NCBI RefSeq assembly: GCF_947039875.1
Contig: NZ_CAMRAN010000001.1
Coordinates: forward strand, 62,001 to 126,000
Length of the DNA: 64,000 nucleotides
Direction of reading: 5' to 3'
Source: an uncultured Photobacterium sp.
GTDB taxonomy: Bacteria; Pseudomonadota; Gammaproteobacteria; Enterobacterales; Vibrionaceae
Part shown: positions 27,591 through 40,060 of the stretch, in pieces
Position numbering within the stretch: the stretch's first letter is position 1
Layout of the letters: every line of letters begins with the position of its first letter
Notes under the pieces: generated by a model
Told to the model about the DNA's origin: nothing
The model's input: only the letters and a program-made list of their open reading frames with translations
The model's database searches: none
Position numbers and translations under genes: made by a program

Positions 27591-28553
27591 ATGGAATTAA
27601 TTCGAGGTATACCCAATATTCAGCCACGCCATCATGGTTGTGTGCTGACCATTGGCAATTTTGACGGTGTACATCTTGGCCATCAAACGTTGCTTAAACA
27701 AGTCATCACCAAAGCGCACTCAATGGGGTTAGCTGCTACGGTAATGACGTTTGAACCGCAACCACAAGAGCTTTTTGCGGGTAATAAAGCCCCAGCAAGG
27801 TTGACCCGTTTTCGTGAGAAATATGTAGAATTGAAAAAAGTCGGCATTGATCGATTATTGTGTGTTAATTTTAATCATCATTTTGCATCAATGACTGCTG
27901 AATATTTCGTCGAATGCTTGTTGGTAAAGCAATTGGGTGTTAAATTTCTGGTTATTGGTGATGACTTTCGTTTTGGTCAAGAGCGACGTGGTGATTTTGC
28001 GATGCTGGTGGCCGCCGGTAAGAAATACGGATTTGAAGTAATTAGTACAACAAGTTTTTGTGTTTCTAAGCAGCGAGTAAGCAGTACTGCAATTCGTCAC
28101 GCTTTAGCGAATAATGAATTAGATCAAGTAGAACAAATGCTTGGTCGACCATACAGTATTCGTGGCCGTGTCTCACATGGAAGAAAATTAGGCCGTACTA
28201 TCGGCTTTCCAACGGCGAATATTCCACTTAAACGTCGCGTAACACCTGTTGCAGGGGTCTATGCGGTCGAAGTATTGGGTATTACCGCCGCGCCTATTGC
28301 TGGTGTGGCTAATGTTGGCCACCGACCAACGGTAAAAGGTGTACGACAACAACTTGAAGTACACTTATTTGATTATCAAGCGGATCTTTATGGTCGTCAG
28401 CTTGAAGTCGTGTTGCGCCATAAGTTGCGTGACGAAAAAAAATTTGAATCATTCGATGCGCTGAAATTACAAATCGAACGAGATGCTCAAGCAGCACGGG
28501 TGTGGCTGTCTGAGCGTAATAATGTCCAACTTCGCCCAAGTAACGGAATCTAG
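27591..28553 (+). CDS. ribF: Bifunctional riboflavin kinase/FAD synthetase
   Basis: The N-terminal FAD synthetase domain has [16 protein letters not shown] (nucleotide-binding) and [14 protein letters not shown]. The C-terminal flavokinase domain has [13 protein letters not shown] and GVYAVEVLG. It makes FMN and then FAD from riboflavin. I chose ATG 27591 (MELIRGI, 320 residues) because RibF proteins begin there; ATG 27564 would add nine residues. Neither has a clear ribosome site, so the start is uncertain. ileS follows after five bases. Confidence 0.94.
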   Translation: MELIRGIPNIQPRHHGCVLTIGNFDGVHLGHQTLLKQVITKAHSMGLAATVMTFEPQPQELFAGNKAPARLTRFREKYVELKKVGIDRLLCVNFNHHFASMTAEYFVECLLVKQLGVKFLVIGDDFRFGQERRGDFAMLVAAGKKYGFEVISTTSFCVSKQRVSSTAIRHALANNELDQVEQMLGRPYSIRGRVSHGRKLGRTIGFPTANIPLKRRVTPVAGVYAVEVLGITAAPIAGVANVGHRPTVKGVRQQLEVHLFDYQADLYGRQLEVVLRHKLRDEKKFESFDALKLQIERDAQAARVWLSERNNVQLRPSNGI

Positions 28554-28558
28554 AATCC

Positions 28559-31399
28559 ATGAGTGACTATAAAGATACCCTGAACCTGCCTGAAACAGGG
28601 TTTCCGATGCGAGGCAACCTAGCTCAACGTGAGCCTGCAATGCTTAAGCGTTGGTATGATGAAGATCTTTACGGTGAAATTCGTAAAGCTAAGAAAGGTA
28701 AAAAATCTTTCGTATTACACGATGGCCCTCCTTACGCTAACGGTGATATTCACATCGGTCACGCGTTAAACAAGATTCTTAAAGATATTATTATTAAATC
28801 AAAGACGCTTTCTGGCTTTGATTCACCGTACATCCCAGGTTGGGACTGTCACGGTCTACCAATTGAATTAATGGTAGAAAAGAAATTTGGTAAGCCGGGT
28901 CAAAAATTAACGGCAGCTGAATTCCGCGAGAAATGTCGTGCTTACGCGGCAGGCCAAGTTGAAGGTCAAAAAGAAAGTTTCATGCGTCTAGGTGTTCTAG
29001 GTGAGTGGGACAAGCCATACCGTACAATGGATTTCGGCACTGAAGCGAACATCATTCGTGCACTAGGTAAAATCGCAGATAAAGATCACCTACTTAAAGG
29101 TTTTAAACCTGTTCATTGGTGTACTGATTGTGGTTCTGCATTGGCTGAAGCTGAAGTTGAATACCAAGATAAAGTATCGCTATCTATCGACGTTAAATTT
29201 AAAGCGGTAGATGAAGCTGCGGTATTAGCGAAGTTTGGCTGTGTTGCTGACCAAGGTGAAGGCGACGTGTCGATTGTTATTTGGACAACGACACCATGGA
29301 CAATGCCTGCTAACCGCGGTGTTGCTGTGAGTGCTGATCTTGAATACGCATTGGTACAAACACCTGTTACAGATGTACACACTCAACCACAACGTTTAAT
29401 CGTAGCGGCAGAGCTTGTAAAAGAAGTAATGGCACGTGTTGGCTTTGAAGAGTCAGAAATCCTAGGTTTCTGTAAAGGTGAAGAATTAGAGCTAATGCGC
29501 TTTAATCACCCATTCTACAGCTTTGATGTACCAGTTGTGCTTGCTGATCACGTTACCACTGAATCTGGTACAGGTTGTGTACATACTGCACCTGGCCACG
29601 GTCAAGAAGACTTCGTGGTAGGTCAAAAATACAATCTTGAAATTGCTAACCCTGTAGGTAGCAACGGTGTTTACTTACCTGATACTGAGATCTTTGCTGG
29701 TCAACACGTATTTAAAGCAAACGAAGTGGTTGTAGATGTATTACGTGAACATGGTTCATTATTACATTTCTCTAAGATCACTCACAGCTACCCACATTGC
29801 TGGCGCCATAAAACGCCAATCATCTTCCGTGCAACGCCACAATGGTTTATCTCTATGGATAAAGCCGGTCTGCGTACTAAAGCACTAGCAGAGATTAAAA
29901 ACGTACAATGGATGCCAGAATGGGGTCAAAGCCGCATCGAAGGTATGATCGAAGGTCGCCCTGAGTGGTGTATCTCTCGTCAACGTACTTGGGGTGTGCC
30001 AATTGCCTTATTTATCCATAAAGAAACGCAAGATCTTCACCCGCAAACCTCTGAGCTAATTGAAAAAGTAGCACAGCTTGTTGAGCAAAAGGGTATTCAA
30101 GCTTGGTGGGATCTAGAACTGACTGACGTAATGAGCGCAGAAGATGCAGCGATTTACGAGAAAGTACTTGATACTCTTGATGTATGGTTTGACTCAGGTG
30201 TTACCCATTTCTCTGTGGTTGATAGTCGTCCTGAATTTCATGGCCATTCAGCAGATCTTTACCTAGAAGGTTCAGATCAGCACCGTGGTTGGTTCCAGTC
30301 ATCATTGATTTCATCTGTTGCGATGAAAGACAAAGCCCCGTACAAGCAAGTGTTAACACACGGCTTCGTGGTTGACGGTCAAGGCCGTAAAATGTCTAAA
30401 TCAGTGGGTAACGTGGTTGCACCAAAAGATGTAACCAACAAGCTTGGCGCAGATATTCTACGTCTATGGGTTGCATCAACCGATTACACGGGTGAAGTTG
30501 CGGTTTCTGACGAGATCCTAAAGCGTTCTGCAGATGCTTACCGTCGTATTCGTAACACTGCACGTTTCTTCCTAGCTAACTTAAATGGCTTCAATCCTGA
30601 AACTGATTGTGTGCCTGTTGAAGAAATGGTGGCGCTAGATCGTTGGGCTGTAGGTCGTGCAATGGCGGCTCAAGAAGAGATCGTTAAAGCATACGAAGAC
30701 TACAATCTACACACAGTAACTCAGCGTCTAATGCAGTTCTGTTCAGTGGAAATGGGTTCTTTCTACTTAGACGTGATTAAAGACCGTCAGTATACAGCAA
30801 AACGTGGTGGTCATGCACAACGTAGCTGTCAAACTGCGCTTTACTACATCGTAGAAGCACTTGTTCGTTGGATGGCACCTATTATGTCATTCACTGCTGA
30901 TGAAATCTGGAACGAAATGCCAGGTAAGCGTGATCAATTCGTGTTTACTGGTGAGTGGTTCGACGGTTTATTTGGTCTTGCTGAGAACGAAGAGCTAAAC
31001 AACGATTTCTGGGCTGAGATTCAACAAGTTCGTGGTGCTGTGAACAAGTTACTTGAAACTGCACGTAGCGAAAAAGTTATCGGTGGTTCACTACAAGCTG
31101 AAGTTACGCTAACTGCAAATGCAGATCTTGCCGCTAAACTGAATAAGCTAGAAGACGAATTACGTTTTGTATTGCTAACATCAAAAGCACACGTTGTGGT
31201 TGCTGATAGCAAGCCAGAAGGTGCACAAGAGACTGATATCGAAGGATTATTTGTCACTGTGAACGCTTCTGAAGCTGCGAAGTGTGAGCGTTGTTGGCAC
31301 CATGTTGCTGATGTTGGCACGATTGCTGGACACGAAGAAGTGTGTGGCCGTTGTGTAACTAACATCGATGGCGACGGCGAAGAGCGTAAATTTGCCTAA
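28559..31399 (+). CDS. ileS: Isoleucyl-tRNA synthetase
   Basis: This 946-residue class I synthetase carries HIGH (65-68, in [11 protein letters not shown]), an editing domain with [13 protein letters not shown], and KMSKS at about 611-615. A C-terminal zinc motif has four cysteines in [12 protein letters not shown] and CGRC. It charges tRNA-Ile and removes misactivated valine. Its stop overlaps the lspA start by one base (TAATG), so the two are translationally coupled. Confidence 0.98.
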   Translation: MSDYKDTLNLPETGFPMRGNLAQREPAMLKRWYDEDLYGEIRKAKKGKKSFVLHDGPPYANGDIHIGHALNKILKDIIIKSKTLSGFDSPYIPGWDCHGLPIELMVEKKFGKPGQKLTAAEFREKCRAYAAGQVEGQKESFMRLGVLGEWDKPYRTMDFGTEANIIRALGKIADKDHLLKGFKPVHWCTDCGSALAEAEVEYQDKVSLSIDVKFKAVDEAAVLAKFGCVADQGEGDVSIVIWTTTPWTMPANRGVAVSADLEYALVQTPVTDVHTQPQRLIVAAELVKEVMARVGFEESEILGFCKGEELELMRFNHPFYSFDVPVVLADHVTTESGTGCVHTAPGHGQEDFVVGQKYNLEIANPVGSNGVYLPDTEIFAGQHVFKANEVVVDVLREHGSLLHFSKITHSYPHCWRHKTPIIFRATPQWFISMDKAGLRTKALAEIKNVQWMPEWGQSRIEGMIEGRPEWCISRQRTWGVPIALFIHKETQDLHPQTSELIEKVAQLVEQKGIQAWWDLELTDVMSAEDAAIYEKVLDTLDVWFDSGVTHFSVVDSRPEFHGHSADLYLEGSDQHRGWFQSSLISSVAMKDKAPYKQVLTHGFVVDGQGRKMSKSVGNVVAPKDVTNKLGADILRLWVASTDYTGEVAVSDEILKRSADAYRRIRNTARFFLANLNGFNPETDCVPVEEMVALDRWAVGRAMAAQEEIVKAYEDYNLHTVTQRLMQFCSVEMGSFYLDVIKDRQYTAKRGGHAQRSCQTALYYIVEALVRWMAPIMSFTADEIWNEMPGKRDQFVFTGEWFDGLFGLAENEELNNDFWAEIQQVRGAVNKLLETARSEKVIGGSLQAEVTLTANADLAAKLNKLEDELRFVLLTSKAHVVVADSKPEGAQETDIEGLFVTVNASEAAKCERCWHHVADVGTIAGHEEVCGRCVTNIDGDGEERKFA

Positions 31400-31923
31400 T
31401 GACTAATTCAGCACCTCAGCAAGCGTTAACGCTTAAACAATCGGGTATTCGCTGGCTATGGTTAGCGATTCTGGTATTTATTATCGACAATGGCACTAAG
31501 CTATTGGTGATGGACACGATGGGCTATGGCTGGCCAAACCGGATTGAGATCACGCCGTTTTTTAATTTACTGTATGTGCACAATACTGGTGCCGCATTTA
31601 GTTTTTTAAGTAGTGCGGGTGGTTGGCAACGATGGTTGTTTGCAGCAATTGCGTTTGGTGTTTGTGGCTTATTAACATTGTGGATGCGTCGTACGCCAGT
31701 AACCAATAAAATGGCCAATATTGCGTATGCGCTGATCATTGGTGGCGCGTTGGGTAATTTATTTGATCGCCTCTACCATGGTTTTGTGGTCGACTTTCTT
31801 GATTTTTATTATGGTAGTTATCATTGGCCTGCATTTAATATTGCCGATTCAGCCATTTGTTTGGGTGCTGTATTGTTAATTCTTGATGGCTTTAAAACTG
31901 ATAAAGCCGTTAAAGCTCACTAA
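31399..31923 (+). CDS. lspA: Lipoprotein signal peptidase (first copy)
   Basis: This 174-residue inner-membrane aspartyl protease has four membrane helices and cleaves the signal peptide of diacylglyceryl-modified prolipoproteins. The conserved set is complete: D..K in FIIDNGTK, N in [19 protein letters not shown], the catalytic Asp in VVDFLDF and the second catalytic Asp in FNIADSAI. The order ribF-ileS-lspA is the usual one. A strong terminator follows, which is not usual since fkpB-ispH normally continue the operon. Confidence 0.97.
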   Translation: MTNSAPQQALTLKQSGIRWLWLAILVFIIDNGTKLLVMDTMGYGWPNRIEITPFFNLLYVHNTGAAFSFLSSAGGWQRWLFAAIAFGVCGLLTLWMRRTPVTNKMANIAYALIIGGALGNLFDRLYHGFVVDFLDFYYGSYHWPAFNIADSAICLGAVLLILDGFKTDKAVKAH

Positions 31924-31944
31924 GTTTTAATTTATTATTAAAAT

Positions 31945-31980
31945 AAAACGCTGCCTGTTTTGACTGGTGGCGTTTTTTTT
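31945..31980 (+). terminator. Terminator after first lspA
   Basis: AAAACGCTGCC paired with GGTGGCGTTTT (11 pairs, two G-T) around a ten-base loop, followed by a T-run. It separates the two lspA copies. Confidence 0.9.
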
Positions 31981-32085
31981 TGATTAATTAATATTTTGAC
32001 AGGTTATGTTTGAAAGTAACAAACTAAAGGCGATAACGTTGCCAGTTTATCGCGGCGTACTTATGGCATCATTAAGGAATATCAA

Positions 32086-32592
32086 ATGTCTAACGTAAAG
32101 TTACACTCAAAATCTGATCAACGTTCAGGCCTTCGTTGGCTATGGTTGGCAATGATTATTTTTATGATTGATTACCTGAGCAAGGTTTTTATTATTGGCA
32201 CGATGATGGTTAATGGCTCAACGCCGATTACGGTATTGCCATTTATGAACCTGTATTATGTTCATAATACGGGGGCTGCGTTTAGCTTTCTCAGTACTGA
32301 GGGCGGTTGGCAACGGTGGCTGTTTGCCCTAATTGCTGTCGTTGCTTGTGGCTTTTTAAGTTATAAAATGAGACAGGCCTCAATTACTCAAACGGCACAT
32401 AATATTGGTTGTGCTTTTATTATTGGCGGCGCACTGGGTAATCTTTTTGATCGTATACAGTATGGATTTGTGATTGATTTTCTGGATTTTCATTATAAAA
32501 ACCATCACTTTGCTATTTTCAATTTAGCCGATGTGGCTATTTTTTGTGGCGTAATATTATATCTATTAAGCAGCTTGAAAAAGACGAGTTGA
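32086..32592 (+). CDS. lspA: Lipoprotein signal peptidase (second, tandem copy)
   Basis: The 168-residue protein is collinear with the upstream LspA and identical at about half of its positions, including [28 protein letters not shown] and [10 protein letters not shown]. The catalytic aspartates are kept in VIDFLDF and FNLADVAI, and the D..K pair in FMIDYLSK. It is therefore probably active. Between them the copies differ mainly in the periplasmic loop before the NTGAAF motif and in the helices. It has its own leader after the first copy's terminator. It looks like an old duplication rather than a recent one. Confidence 0.93.
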   Translation: MSNVKLHSKSDQRSGLRWLWLAMIIFMIDYLSKVFIIGTMMVNGSTPITVLPFMNLYYVHNTGAAFSFLSTEGGWQRWLFALIAVVACGFLSYKMRQASITQTAHNIGCAFIIGGALGNLFDRIQYGFVIDFLDFHYKNHHFAIFNLADVAIFCGVILYLLSSLKKTS

Positions 32593-32704
32593 GATTTGAA
32601 AGCGGATTGTTATTCGTGAATAGCGATAAAACCCTTGTGTCCATACGTTGATACCCACGGCACTTTGTTGTTAAATAGTAGTAACTAAAAGTAGGGAATA
32701 ATAT

Positions 32705-33139
32705 ATGTCAGTGATCAAGGATAATAGTGAAGTGTTGATGCACTTCTCAATCAAATTAGCTGATGGGACGGTGGCTGAATCGACGTTCGCTAATGCTAAA
32801 CCAGTCATTTTTCGTATCGGTGATGGTAGTTTAACTGAGAATTTTGAAAAATGTTTATTAGGTTTAGCGGCGGGACAAAAAAAACAGTTTGATTTAGCGC
32901 CTGAAGATGCCTTTGGTCCTTTAAATCCCAATAATATTCACCATGTCGAATTGAGTAAGTTTAGTGTTGATACTCCCGCAGAAGTGGGGCGTATTATTGC
33001 TTTTACTGGCCCTGATGGACATGATATTCCCGGAATAATTACACAAGTAGTGGGTGATTCTGTCACCGTTGATTTTAATCATCCATTAGCAGGCAAAACA
33101 GTTACCTTTGAGGTCGAAGTTGTCTCCATTGAACGTTAA
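32705..33139 (+). CDS. fkpB: FKBP-type peptidyl-prolyl isomerase FkpB
   Basis: This 144-residue SlpA-type FKBP has an isomerase core (LMHFSIKLADGTVAEST, FDLAPEDAFG) with an inserted chaperone flap between about 70 and 125. E. coli FkpB is 149 residues. It helps folding and prolyl isomerisation in the cytoplasm. It is coupled to ispH, whose start is 12 bases beyond its stop. Here it is set apart from ileS-lspA by the second lspA. Confidence 0.94.
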   Translation: MSVIKDNSEVLMHFSIKLADGTVAESTFANAKPVIFRIGDGSLTENFEKCLLGLAAGQKKQFDLAPEDAFGPLNPNNIHHVELSKFSVDTPAEVGRIIAFTGPDGHDIPGIITQVVGDSVTVDFNHPLAGKTVTFEVEVVSIER

Positions 33140-33151
33140 GAGCCATTATTG

Positions 33152-34096
33152 ATGAAAATCTTACTCGCAAATCCTCGTGGTTTTTGTGCTGGTGTTGATC
33201 GTGCGATTAGCATTGTTGAACGTGCATTAGAAATGTATCAGCCACCTATTTACGTGCGTCATGAAGTGGTTCATAACCGTTTCGTTGTTGAAGGGCTAAA
33301 GCAGCGCGGTGCTATTTTTGTTGAGAATCTAACCGAAGTGCCTGACGACAATATTGTTATCTTCTCAGCACATGGGGTATCACAAGCGGTTAGGAATGAG
33401 GCTAAAGCACGTCAATTAACGGTCTTTGATGCAACCTGTCCGTTAGTGACTAAAGTTCATATGGAAGTTGCACGTGCAAGCCGTAAAGCGATGGAAGTGG
33501 TATTAATTGGTCATGCGGGTCATCCTGAAGTGGAAGGCACCATGGGACAATATGCTAATTATGACGGTGGTATGTATTTGGTTGAAAAACCAGAAGATGT
33601 CGATATGCTCGTCGTAAAAGATCCGTCAAACTTGCATTTTGTTAGTCAAACAACGTTATCGGTTGATGAAACTGCTGATGTTATTGATCGTCTACGCCAG
33701 GTGTTTCCAGAGATTCAAGGCCCGCGTAAAGATGACATCTGTTATGCAACCCAAAATCGTCAAGATGCGGTGCGTGAAATGGCTGCAACTGTTGATGCTA
33801 TGATTGTTGTCGGTTCTAAAAATTCATCAAATTCAAATCGATTACGTGAACTTGCAGTGAAATTAGGTACACCCGCTTATTTAACTGATAGTGCTGAAGA
33901 TATTGATCCACAATGGCTTGAAGGTCTGAAGGTCGTGGGTGTTACTGCGGGGGCTTCAGCGCCTGAAGAGTTAGTGAATCAAATCATTACACGAATTAAA
34001 CAGCTCACTAATGCCGCTGATGTTGAAGAATTATCCGGTCGAGAAGAAAACATGTTCTTTGAAGTACCACGAGAATTACAAGTGAAAAATATCTAA
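33152..34096 (+). CDS. ispH: 4-hydroxy-3-methylbut-2-enyl diphosphate reductase IspH
   Basis: This 314-residue enzyme holds a [4Fe-4S] cluster through three conserved cysteines, in [18 protein letters not shown] and [10 protein letters not shown]. It performs the last step of the MEP isoprenoid pathway, giving IPP and DMAPP. The start is ATG 33152, giving [11 protein letters not shown]; a TTG directly before it is in frame but not needed. Last gene of the fkpB-ispH unit. Confidence 0.97.
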   Translation: MKILLANPRGFCAGVDRAISIVERALEMYQPPIYVRHEVVHNRFVVEGLKQRGAIFVENLTEVPDDNIVIFSAHGVSQAVRNEAKARQLTVFDATCPLVTKVHMEVARASRKAMEVVLIGHAGHPEVEGTMGQYANYDGGMYLVEKPEDVDMLVVKDPSNLHFVSQTTLSVDETADVIDRLRQVFPEIQGPRKDDICYATQNRQDAVREMAATVDAMIVVGSKNSSNSNRLRELAVKLGTPAYLTDSAEDIDPQWLEGLKVVGVTAGASAPEELVNQIITRIKQLTNAADVEELSGREENMFFEVPRELQVKNI

Positions 34097-34120
34097 GACA
34101 GTGTTTGTTAGTGAACGATG

Positions 34121-34148
34121 AGCCTCAGTGAAAACTGGGGCTTTTTTT
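34121..34148 (+). terminator. Terminator after ispH
   Basis: AGCCTCAGT, loop GAAA, ACTGGGGCT and seven T residues; nine pairs. Confidence 0.9.
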
Positions 34149-34191
34149 ATCATAGTCAACAAGCTACAGTGGGACATATTATTATGAATAG

Positions 34192-35019
<828 letters not shown>

Positions 35020-35042
35020 AAAGCACATCAATAACTGTCGAT

Positions 35043-35067
35043 AACCTGCCTAATGGCAGGTTTTTTT
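35043..35067 (+). terminator. Terminator after dapB
   Basis: AACCTGCC, loop TAAT, GGCAGGTT and a T-run. Confidence 0.9.
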
Positions 35068-35450
35068 ATACCTAAATTAATAAGAATACCATTGTTGTTT
35101 ATGTAAATTAACAGGATAGTTATGCATAAATTGTCACTGTGGAGGTAAGGTTGTTGTTTGAAATATCAACTAGAGTAAAAGGCTGAAATAACGCTGACTT
35201 TTGTTGTTATAATTAACGCTTGGTGCTGATTTTGATTGTTTTTGTTTGTTTATGTTGCTTAAGTTTGGTTATTTTATCGTTTGCGTGTGATTTTAATTTA
35301 GATTAACGTATTTGCAACTTAGGCAATCGATTACATTTTAACTATTGTTATTCTATAGTCCTAAACCTGCAATGAAAGTTATTATTTACAGTGTTTGAGC
35401 CAGAAAGTGGTGATTGTGTGTGATTTTTTAAATTTAATTACGGTTAAATG

Positions 35451-35479
35451 TTGACAGATTGCTAACTGATCCATAGAAT
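35451..35479 (+). promoter_or_regulatory. Strong sigma-70 promoter of carAB
   Basis: TTGACA (35451-35456), exactly 17 bases, TAGAAT (35474-35479). Transcription would start near 35486, about 100 bases before carA. Confidence 0.75.
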
Positions 35480-35586
35480 TTGCGCAATTTGTCAAAAATC
35501 AGTAGTTAAGGGTTTTTGGCGTTAAATGGAATGGGTAGTTGCAAATTTATCTGTTTTAATTGCATTTTTATTTTTTGGAGGTTGTC

Positions 35587-36726
35587 TTGAGCAAATCTGC
35601 GCTGTTAGTCCTTGAAGATGGGACAGTGTTCCGCGGCGTGTCCATTGGGGCAGATGGTTCGGCTGTTGGTGAAGTTGTTTTTAATACCTCGATGACGGGG
35701 TATCAGGAAATTCTCACTGACCCCTCTTACTCGCAACAGATCGTTACTCTTACCTATCCCCATATTGGCAACACCGGCACTAATACTGAAGACGAAGAAT
35801 CAACGGCAATTCATGCTCAAGGTTTGGTAATTCGTGATCTTCCTCTTATCGCTTCTAATTTCCGCAGTGAACAATCCCTTTCTGACTATCTTAAATCGCA
35901 AAATATTGTCGGTATCGCTGATATTGATACTCGCAAATTAACGCGAATTCTACGTGAAAAAGGCGCTCAAAACGGTTGTATCGTTGCGGGGAACCACCTT
36001 GATGAAGCTGCGGCACTCGCTCAAGCTCAAGCATTTCCAGGTCTTAAAGGCATGGATTTAGCGAAAGAGGTGACTACAACTGAAACATATAGCTGGAAGC
36101 AAGGTTCATGGACATTAACTGGCGGTTTACCCGCAGCGAAAGATGACAGTGAGCTACCGTACCATGTTGTTGCCTATGACTTTGGTGCTAAACGCAATAT
36201 TTTACGTATGCTGGTTGATCGTGGCTGCCGTCTAACGGTTGTTCCTGCGCAAACAACAGCGGAAGAAGTGTTAGCATTAAATCCAAATGGCGTTTTCTTA
36301 TCAAATGGTCCTGGCGATCCTGCGCCATGTACTTATGCGATTGAAGCGACCAAAGTATTTCTAGATAAAAACTTACCTATTTTTGGTATCTGTCTTGGAC
36401 ACCAGATTTTAGCCTTGGCTAGCGGTGCTCAAACAGTGAAGATGAAATTTGGCCACCATGGTGCAAACCACCCAGTAAAAGATCTTGAACGTGATGTGGT
36501 GATGATTACCAGCCAAAACCACGGTTTTGCCGCTGATGAAGCAACATTACCTGATAATTTACGTGCAACACATAAATCCCTGTTTGATGGCTCTCTACAA
36601 GGTATCCATCGTACCGACAAGCCTGCATTTAGTTTCCAAGGCCACCCTGAAGCAAGCCCTGGTCCTCATGATGCAGCACCACTATTTGATCACTTTATCG
36701 AATTAATTAAGAAACACAGCGCTTAA
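35587..36726 (+). CDS. carA: Carbamoyl-phosphate synthase small subunit
   Basis: This 379-residue glutamine amidotransferase has the catalytic triad C269 (in GICLGHQ), H353 and E355 (in GHPEASPG), all at E. coli numbering. It releases ammonia from glutamine for CarB. The start is TTG 35587 with GGAGG five bases upstream, and E. coli carA also starts with UUG. The ATG at 35560 would add nine unconserved residues. carB follows after 17 bases. Confidence 0.97.
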   Translation: MSKSALLVLEDGTVFRGVSIGADGSAVGEVVFNTSMTGYQEILTDPSYSQQIVTLTYPHIGNTGTNTEDEESTAIHAQGLVIRDLPLIASNFRSEQSLSDYLKSQNIVGIADIDTRKLTRILREKGAQNGCIVAGNHLDEAAALAQAQAFPGLKGMDLAKEVTTTETYSWKQGSWTLTGGLPAAKDDSELPYHVVAYDFGAKRNILRMLVDRGCRLTVVPAQTTAEEVLALNPNGVFLSNGPGDPAPCTYAIEATKVFLDKNLPIFGICLGHQILALASGAQTVKMKFGHHGANHPVKDLERDVVMITSQNHGFAADEATLPDNLRATHKSLFDGSLQGIHRTDKPAFSFQGHPEASPGPHDAAPLFDHFIELIKKHSA

Positions 36727-36743
36727 ACCGGGAGTAGTAAAAA

Positions 36744-39700
36744 ATGCCAAAACGTACTGACATTAAAAGTGTATTAATCTTAGGTGCTGGTCCGATTGTT
36801 ATCGGTCAAGCGTGTGAATTCGACTACTCTGGTGCACAAGCATGTAAAGCGCTGCGTGAAGAGGGTTACCGCGTTATTCTGGTTAACTCTAATCCTGCTA
36901 CGATCATGACCGACCCTGATATGGCGGATGCTACATATATAGAACCTATTCACTGGGAAGTAGTACGCAAGATCATCGAAAAAGAACGTCCAGATGCAGT
37001 ATTGCCTACGATGGGTGGCCAAACTGCGCTTAACTGTGCCTTAGATCTTGAAAAATACGGCGTATTAAAAGAATTTAATGTTGAAATGATTGGCGCAACA
37101 GCTGACGCAATTGATAAAGCTGAAAACCGCTCTCGTTTTGATAAAGCAATGAAGTCTATCGGTCTTGAGTGTCCTCGTGCTGATACTGCAACCACCATGG
37201 AAGAAGCGTATAAAGTGCTCGATATGGTAGGTTTCCCTTGTATTATTCGTCCGTCATTTACGATGGGGGGGACTGGTGGTGGCATTGCATATAATAAAGA
37301 AGAATTTGAAGAAATCTGTTCTCGCGGTCTAGATTTATCGCCAACAAGTGAATTGTTGATTGATGAATCACTGATTGGTTGGAAAGAATATGAGATGGAA
37401 GTGGTTCGTGATAAGAACGACAACTGTATCATCGTGTGTGCAATTGAAAACTTTGACCCGATGGGGATTCACACGGGTGATTCAATTACCGTTGCCCCTG
37501 CTCAAACCCTAACGGACAAAGAATACCAATTAATGCGTAACGCATCGCTAGCGGTATTACGTGAAATTGGTGTTGAAACAGGTGGTTCAAACGTACAGTT
37601 TGGTATCAATCCTGAAGATGGCCGTATGGTTATCATTGAGATGAACCCACGTGTATCACGTTCATCAGCATTGGCTTCTAAAGCGACGGGTTTTCCGATT
37701 GCTAAAATAGCGGCAAAACTGGCGATTGGTTTTACCCTTGATGAACTGATGAATGATATTACAGGCGGTGCAACCCCTGCGTCATTTGAACCGACTATCG
37801 ATTATGTGGTAACGAAAATTCCACGTTTTAACTTTGAAAAGTTTGCGGGTGCGAATGACCGTCTGACAACTCAGATGAAGTCGGTGGGTGAAGTAATGGC
37901 GATTGGTCGTAACCAACAAGAGTCATTGCACAAAGCATTACGTGGCCTCGAAGTAGGTGCTAACGGTTTTGACGAGATGGTTGATCTTGAAGAACCTGAT
38001 GCAATGAGCAAAATTCGTTATGAATTAAAAGCCGCGGGTGCTGAGCGTATTTGGTATATTGGTGATGCGTTCCGTGCGGGGATGTCTGTTGACGGTATCT
38101 TTAATCTAACCGGTATTGACCGTTGGTTCTTAGTTCAAATTGAAGATATCATTAAAGATGAAGCACGCGTTAAAGCCGCTGGTTTTGCAGGTTTAAATGA
38201 ACAATCGTTACGTGCACTTAAGCGTAAGGGTTTTGCTGATGCACGTTTAGCTAAATTGCTTGGTGTTGCTGAAAGCGAAATTCGTAAACTGCGTGACCAA
38301 TATAATATTCACCCAGTATACAAGCGTGTTGATACCTGTGCTGCAGAATTTTCATCAGACACGGCTTACATGTATTCATCATACGATGATGAATGTGAAG
38401 CAAATCCAACCACTAAAGAAAAGATCATGATTCTTGGCGGTGGCCCTAACCGTATCGGTCAAGGTATTGAATTTGATTACTGTTGTGTCCATGCATCACT
38501 AGCATTACGTGAAGATGGTTATGAAACTATCATGGTTAACTGTAACCCTGAGACGGTATCAACTGACTACGATACTTCTGACCGTTTATACTTTGAACCC
38601 GTCACTCTGGAAGATGTATTAGCGATTGCACGTGTTGAAAAACCTAAAGGTGTGATTGTTCAATACGGTGGTCAAACACCACTTAAACTTGCTCGCGCAT
38701 TAGAAGCGGCAGGTGTGCCAATTATCGGTACTAGCCCTGATGCCATTGACCGCGCTGAAGATCGTGAACGTTTCCAGCAAGCTGTTGACCGTTTGGGTTT
38801 ATTACAACCAGAAAACGCAACAGTTACGACGATGGAACAGGCGATTGAGAAATCAAAAATCATCGGTTTCCCGTTAGTTGTGCGCCCATCGTATGTACTT
38901 GGCGGTCGCGCAATGGAAATTGTATACGATGAGCAAGATTTACGTCGTTACTTTAATGAAGCTGTCAGCGTTTCAAACGAATCTCCTGTATTGCTTGACC
39001 GTTTCCTTGACGATGCTATTGAAGTTGATGTTGATGCGATTTGTGATGGTGAACAAGTTGTTATTGCTGGCATCATGGAGCACATTGAGCAAGCGGGTGT
39101 TCACTCTGGTGACTCAGCCTGTTCATTGCCAGCTTATACGCTGAGCAAAGAAATCCAAGACGTGATGCGTGAGCAAGTGAAGAACTTGGCGTTTGAACTT
39201 GGGGTTCGCGGGTTAATGAATACTCAGTTCGCCGTTAAAGATAACGAAGTTTACTTAATTGAAGTTAACCCTCGTGCTGCGCGTACAGTCCCCTTTGTAT
39301 CAAAAGCAACTGGCGTACCTGTTGCAAAAATTGCAGCACGTGTAATGGCGGGGCAATCACTGCAATCACAAGGTTTTACGAAAGAAGTTATTCCACCGTA
39401 TTACTCAGTAAAAGAAGTGGTATTACCGTTTAATAAATTCCCAGGAGTTGACCCATTGTTAGGCCCAGAAATGCGTTCAACAGGTGAAGTAATGGGTATT
39501 GGTAATACGTTTGCAGAAGCGTTTGCTAAAGCTGAACTAGGCTGTGGTAAAGAGTATCCATCATCAGGTCGTGCATTACTTTCTGTGCGCGAAGGGGATA
39601 AAAAACGAGTGGTTGATTTAGCCTCTAAGTTAATCAAACTTGGCTATCAACTAGATGCGACTCACGGTACAGCCGTTATTTTAGGCGAAGCGGGCATTAA

Positions 39701-39962
39701 CCCTCGCTTAGTTAACAAGGTACATGAAGGTCGTCCTCATATTCTTGACCGTATTAAGAATAATGAATACACCTATATTGTGAATACTGCGGAAGGCCGT
39801 CAAGCGATTGAAGATTCTAAAGTTCTTCGTCGTAGTGCATTGGCTGAAAAAGTGAATTACACCACTACTTTGAACGCAGGTTTTGCGACTTGCTTGGCAC
39901 ACACTGCCGACGACCGCAATACAGTAACTTCTATTCAAGAACTGCATGCAATGATTAAGTAA
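36744..39962 (+). CDS. carB: Carbamoyl-phosphate synthase large subunit
   Basis: The 1072-residue protein consists of two homologous ATP-grasp halves. The first half opens with [20 protein letters not shown] and the second with [19 protein letters not shown] near 560. Each half phosphorylates one intermediate (carboxyphosphate, then carbamate). The C-terminal MGS-like domain (from about 935) binds the regulators UMP and ornithine. It supplies both pyrimidine and arginine synthesis. Confidence 0.98.
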   Translation: MPKRTDIKSVLILGAGPIVIGQACEFDYSGAQACKALREEGYRVILVNSNPATIMTDPDMADATYIEPIHWEVVRKIIEKERPDAVLPTMGGQTALNCALDLEKYGVLKEFNVEMIGATADAIDKAENRSRFDKAMKSIGLECPRADTATTMEEAYKVLDMVGFPCIIRPSFTMGGTGGGIAYNKEEFEEICSRGLDLSPTSELLIDESLIGWKEYEMEVVRDKNDNCIIVCAIENFDPMGIHTGDSITVAPAQTLTDKEYQLMRNASLAVLREIGVETGGSNVQFGINPEDGRMVIIEMNPRVSRSSALASKATGFPIAKIAAKLAIGFTLDELMNDITGGATPASFEPTIDYVVTKIPRFNFEKFAGANDRLTTQMKSVGEVMAIGRNQQESLHKALRGLEVGANGFDEMVDLEEPDAMSKIRYELKAAGAERIWYIGDAFRAGMSVDGIFNLTGIDRWFLVQIEDIIKDEARVKAAGFAGLNEQSLRALKRKGFADARLAKLLGVAESEIRKLRDQYNIHPVYKRVDTCAAEFSSDTAYMYSSYDDECEANPTTKEKIMILGGGPNRIGQGIEFDYCCVHASLALREDGYETIMVNCNPETVSTDYDTSDRLYFEPVTLEDVLAIARVEKPKGVIVQYGGQTPLKLARALEAAGVPIIGTSPDAIDRAEDRERFQQAVDRLGLLQPENATVTTMEQAIEKSKIIGFPLVVRPSYVLGGRAMEIVYDEQDLRRYFNEAVSVSNESPVLLDRFLDDAIEVDVDAICDGEQVVIAGIMEHIEQAGVHSGDSACSLPAYTLSKEIQDVMREQVKNLAFELGVRGLMNTQFAVKDNEVYLIEVNPRAARTVPFVSKATGVPVAKIAARVMAGQSLQSQGFTKEVIPPYYSVKEVVLPFNKFPGVDPLLGPEMRSTGEVMGIGNTFAEAFAKAELGCGKEYPSSGRALLSVREGDKKRVVDLASKLIKLGYQLDATHGTAVILGEAGINPRLVNKVHEGRPHILDRIKNNEYTYIVNTAEGRQAIEDSKVLRRSALAEKVNYTTTLNAGFATCLAHTADDRNTVTSIQELHAMIK

Positions 39963-39992
39963 TCGTATTTCGGTACGATTGTTAATTGTAAT

Positions 39993-40026
39993 AAAAAGCC
40001 GATCATGAAAATGATCGGCTTTTTTA
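39993..40026. terminator. Bidirectional terminator carB/dacB
   Basis: AAAAAGCCGATCAT, loop GAAA, ATGATCGGCTTTTT; 14 perfect pairs, symmetric. A smaller hairpin AATCGTA/TACGATT lies at 39961-39980, right at the carB stop. Confidence 0.93.
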
Positions 40027-40060
40027 TTAGCGTATTAAACGACTACTATATTAATTTCAA

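Larger units (their letters stand above)
35020..35586. other. Gene-free stretch dapB/carA
   Basis: 567 AT-rich bases contain the dapB terminator and, near the right end, a near-consensus promoter. The part in between (35070-35440) shows no recognisable gene or ARG box. Confidence 0.55.

Noticed and set aside
31924-32085. Strong promoter for the second lspA
   Set aside because: A TTGACA near 31997 is visible, but I find no matching -10 box at proper spacing, so it is not listed as a promoter.
35070-35440. ARG box or leader peptide before carA
   Set aside because: The best candidate (TGAAAGTTATTATT near 35374) matches only one half-site, and no Arg- or Pro-rich short frame is seen.
36950-37432. 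160-codon antisense frame within carB
   Set aside because: It is the mirror of a highly conserved coding region, with no ribosome site or family likeness.
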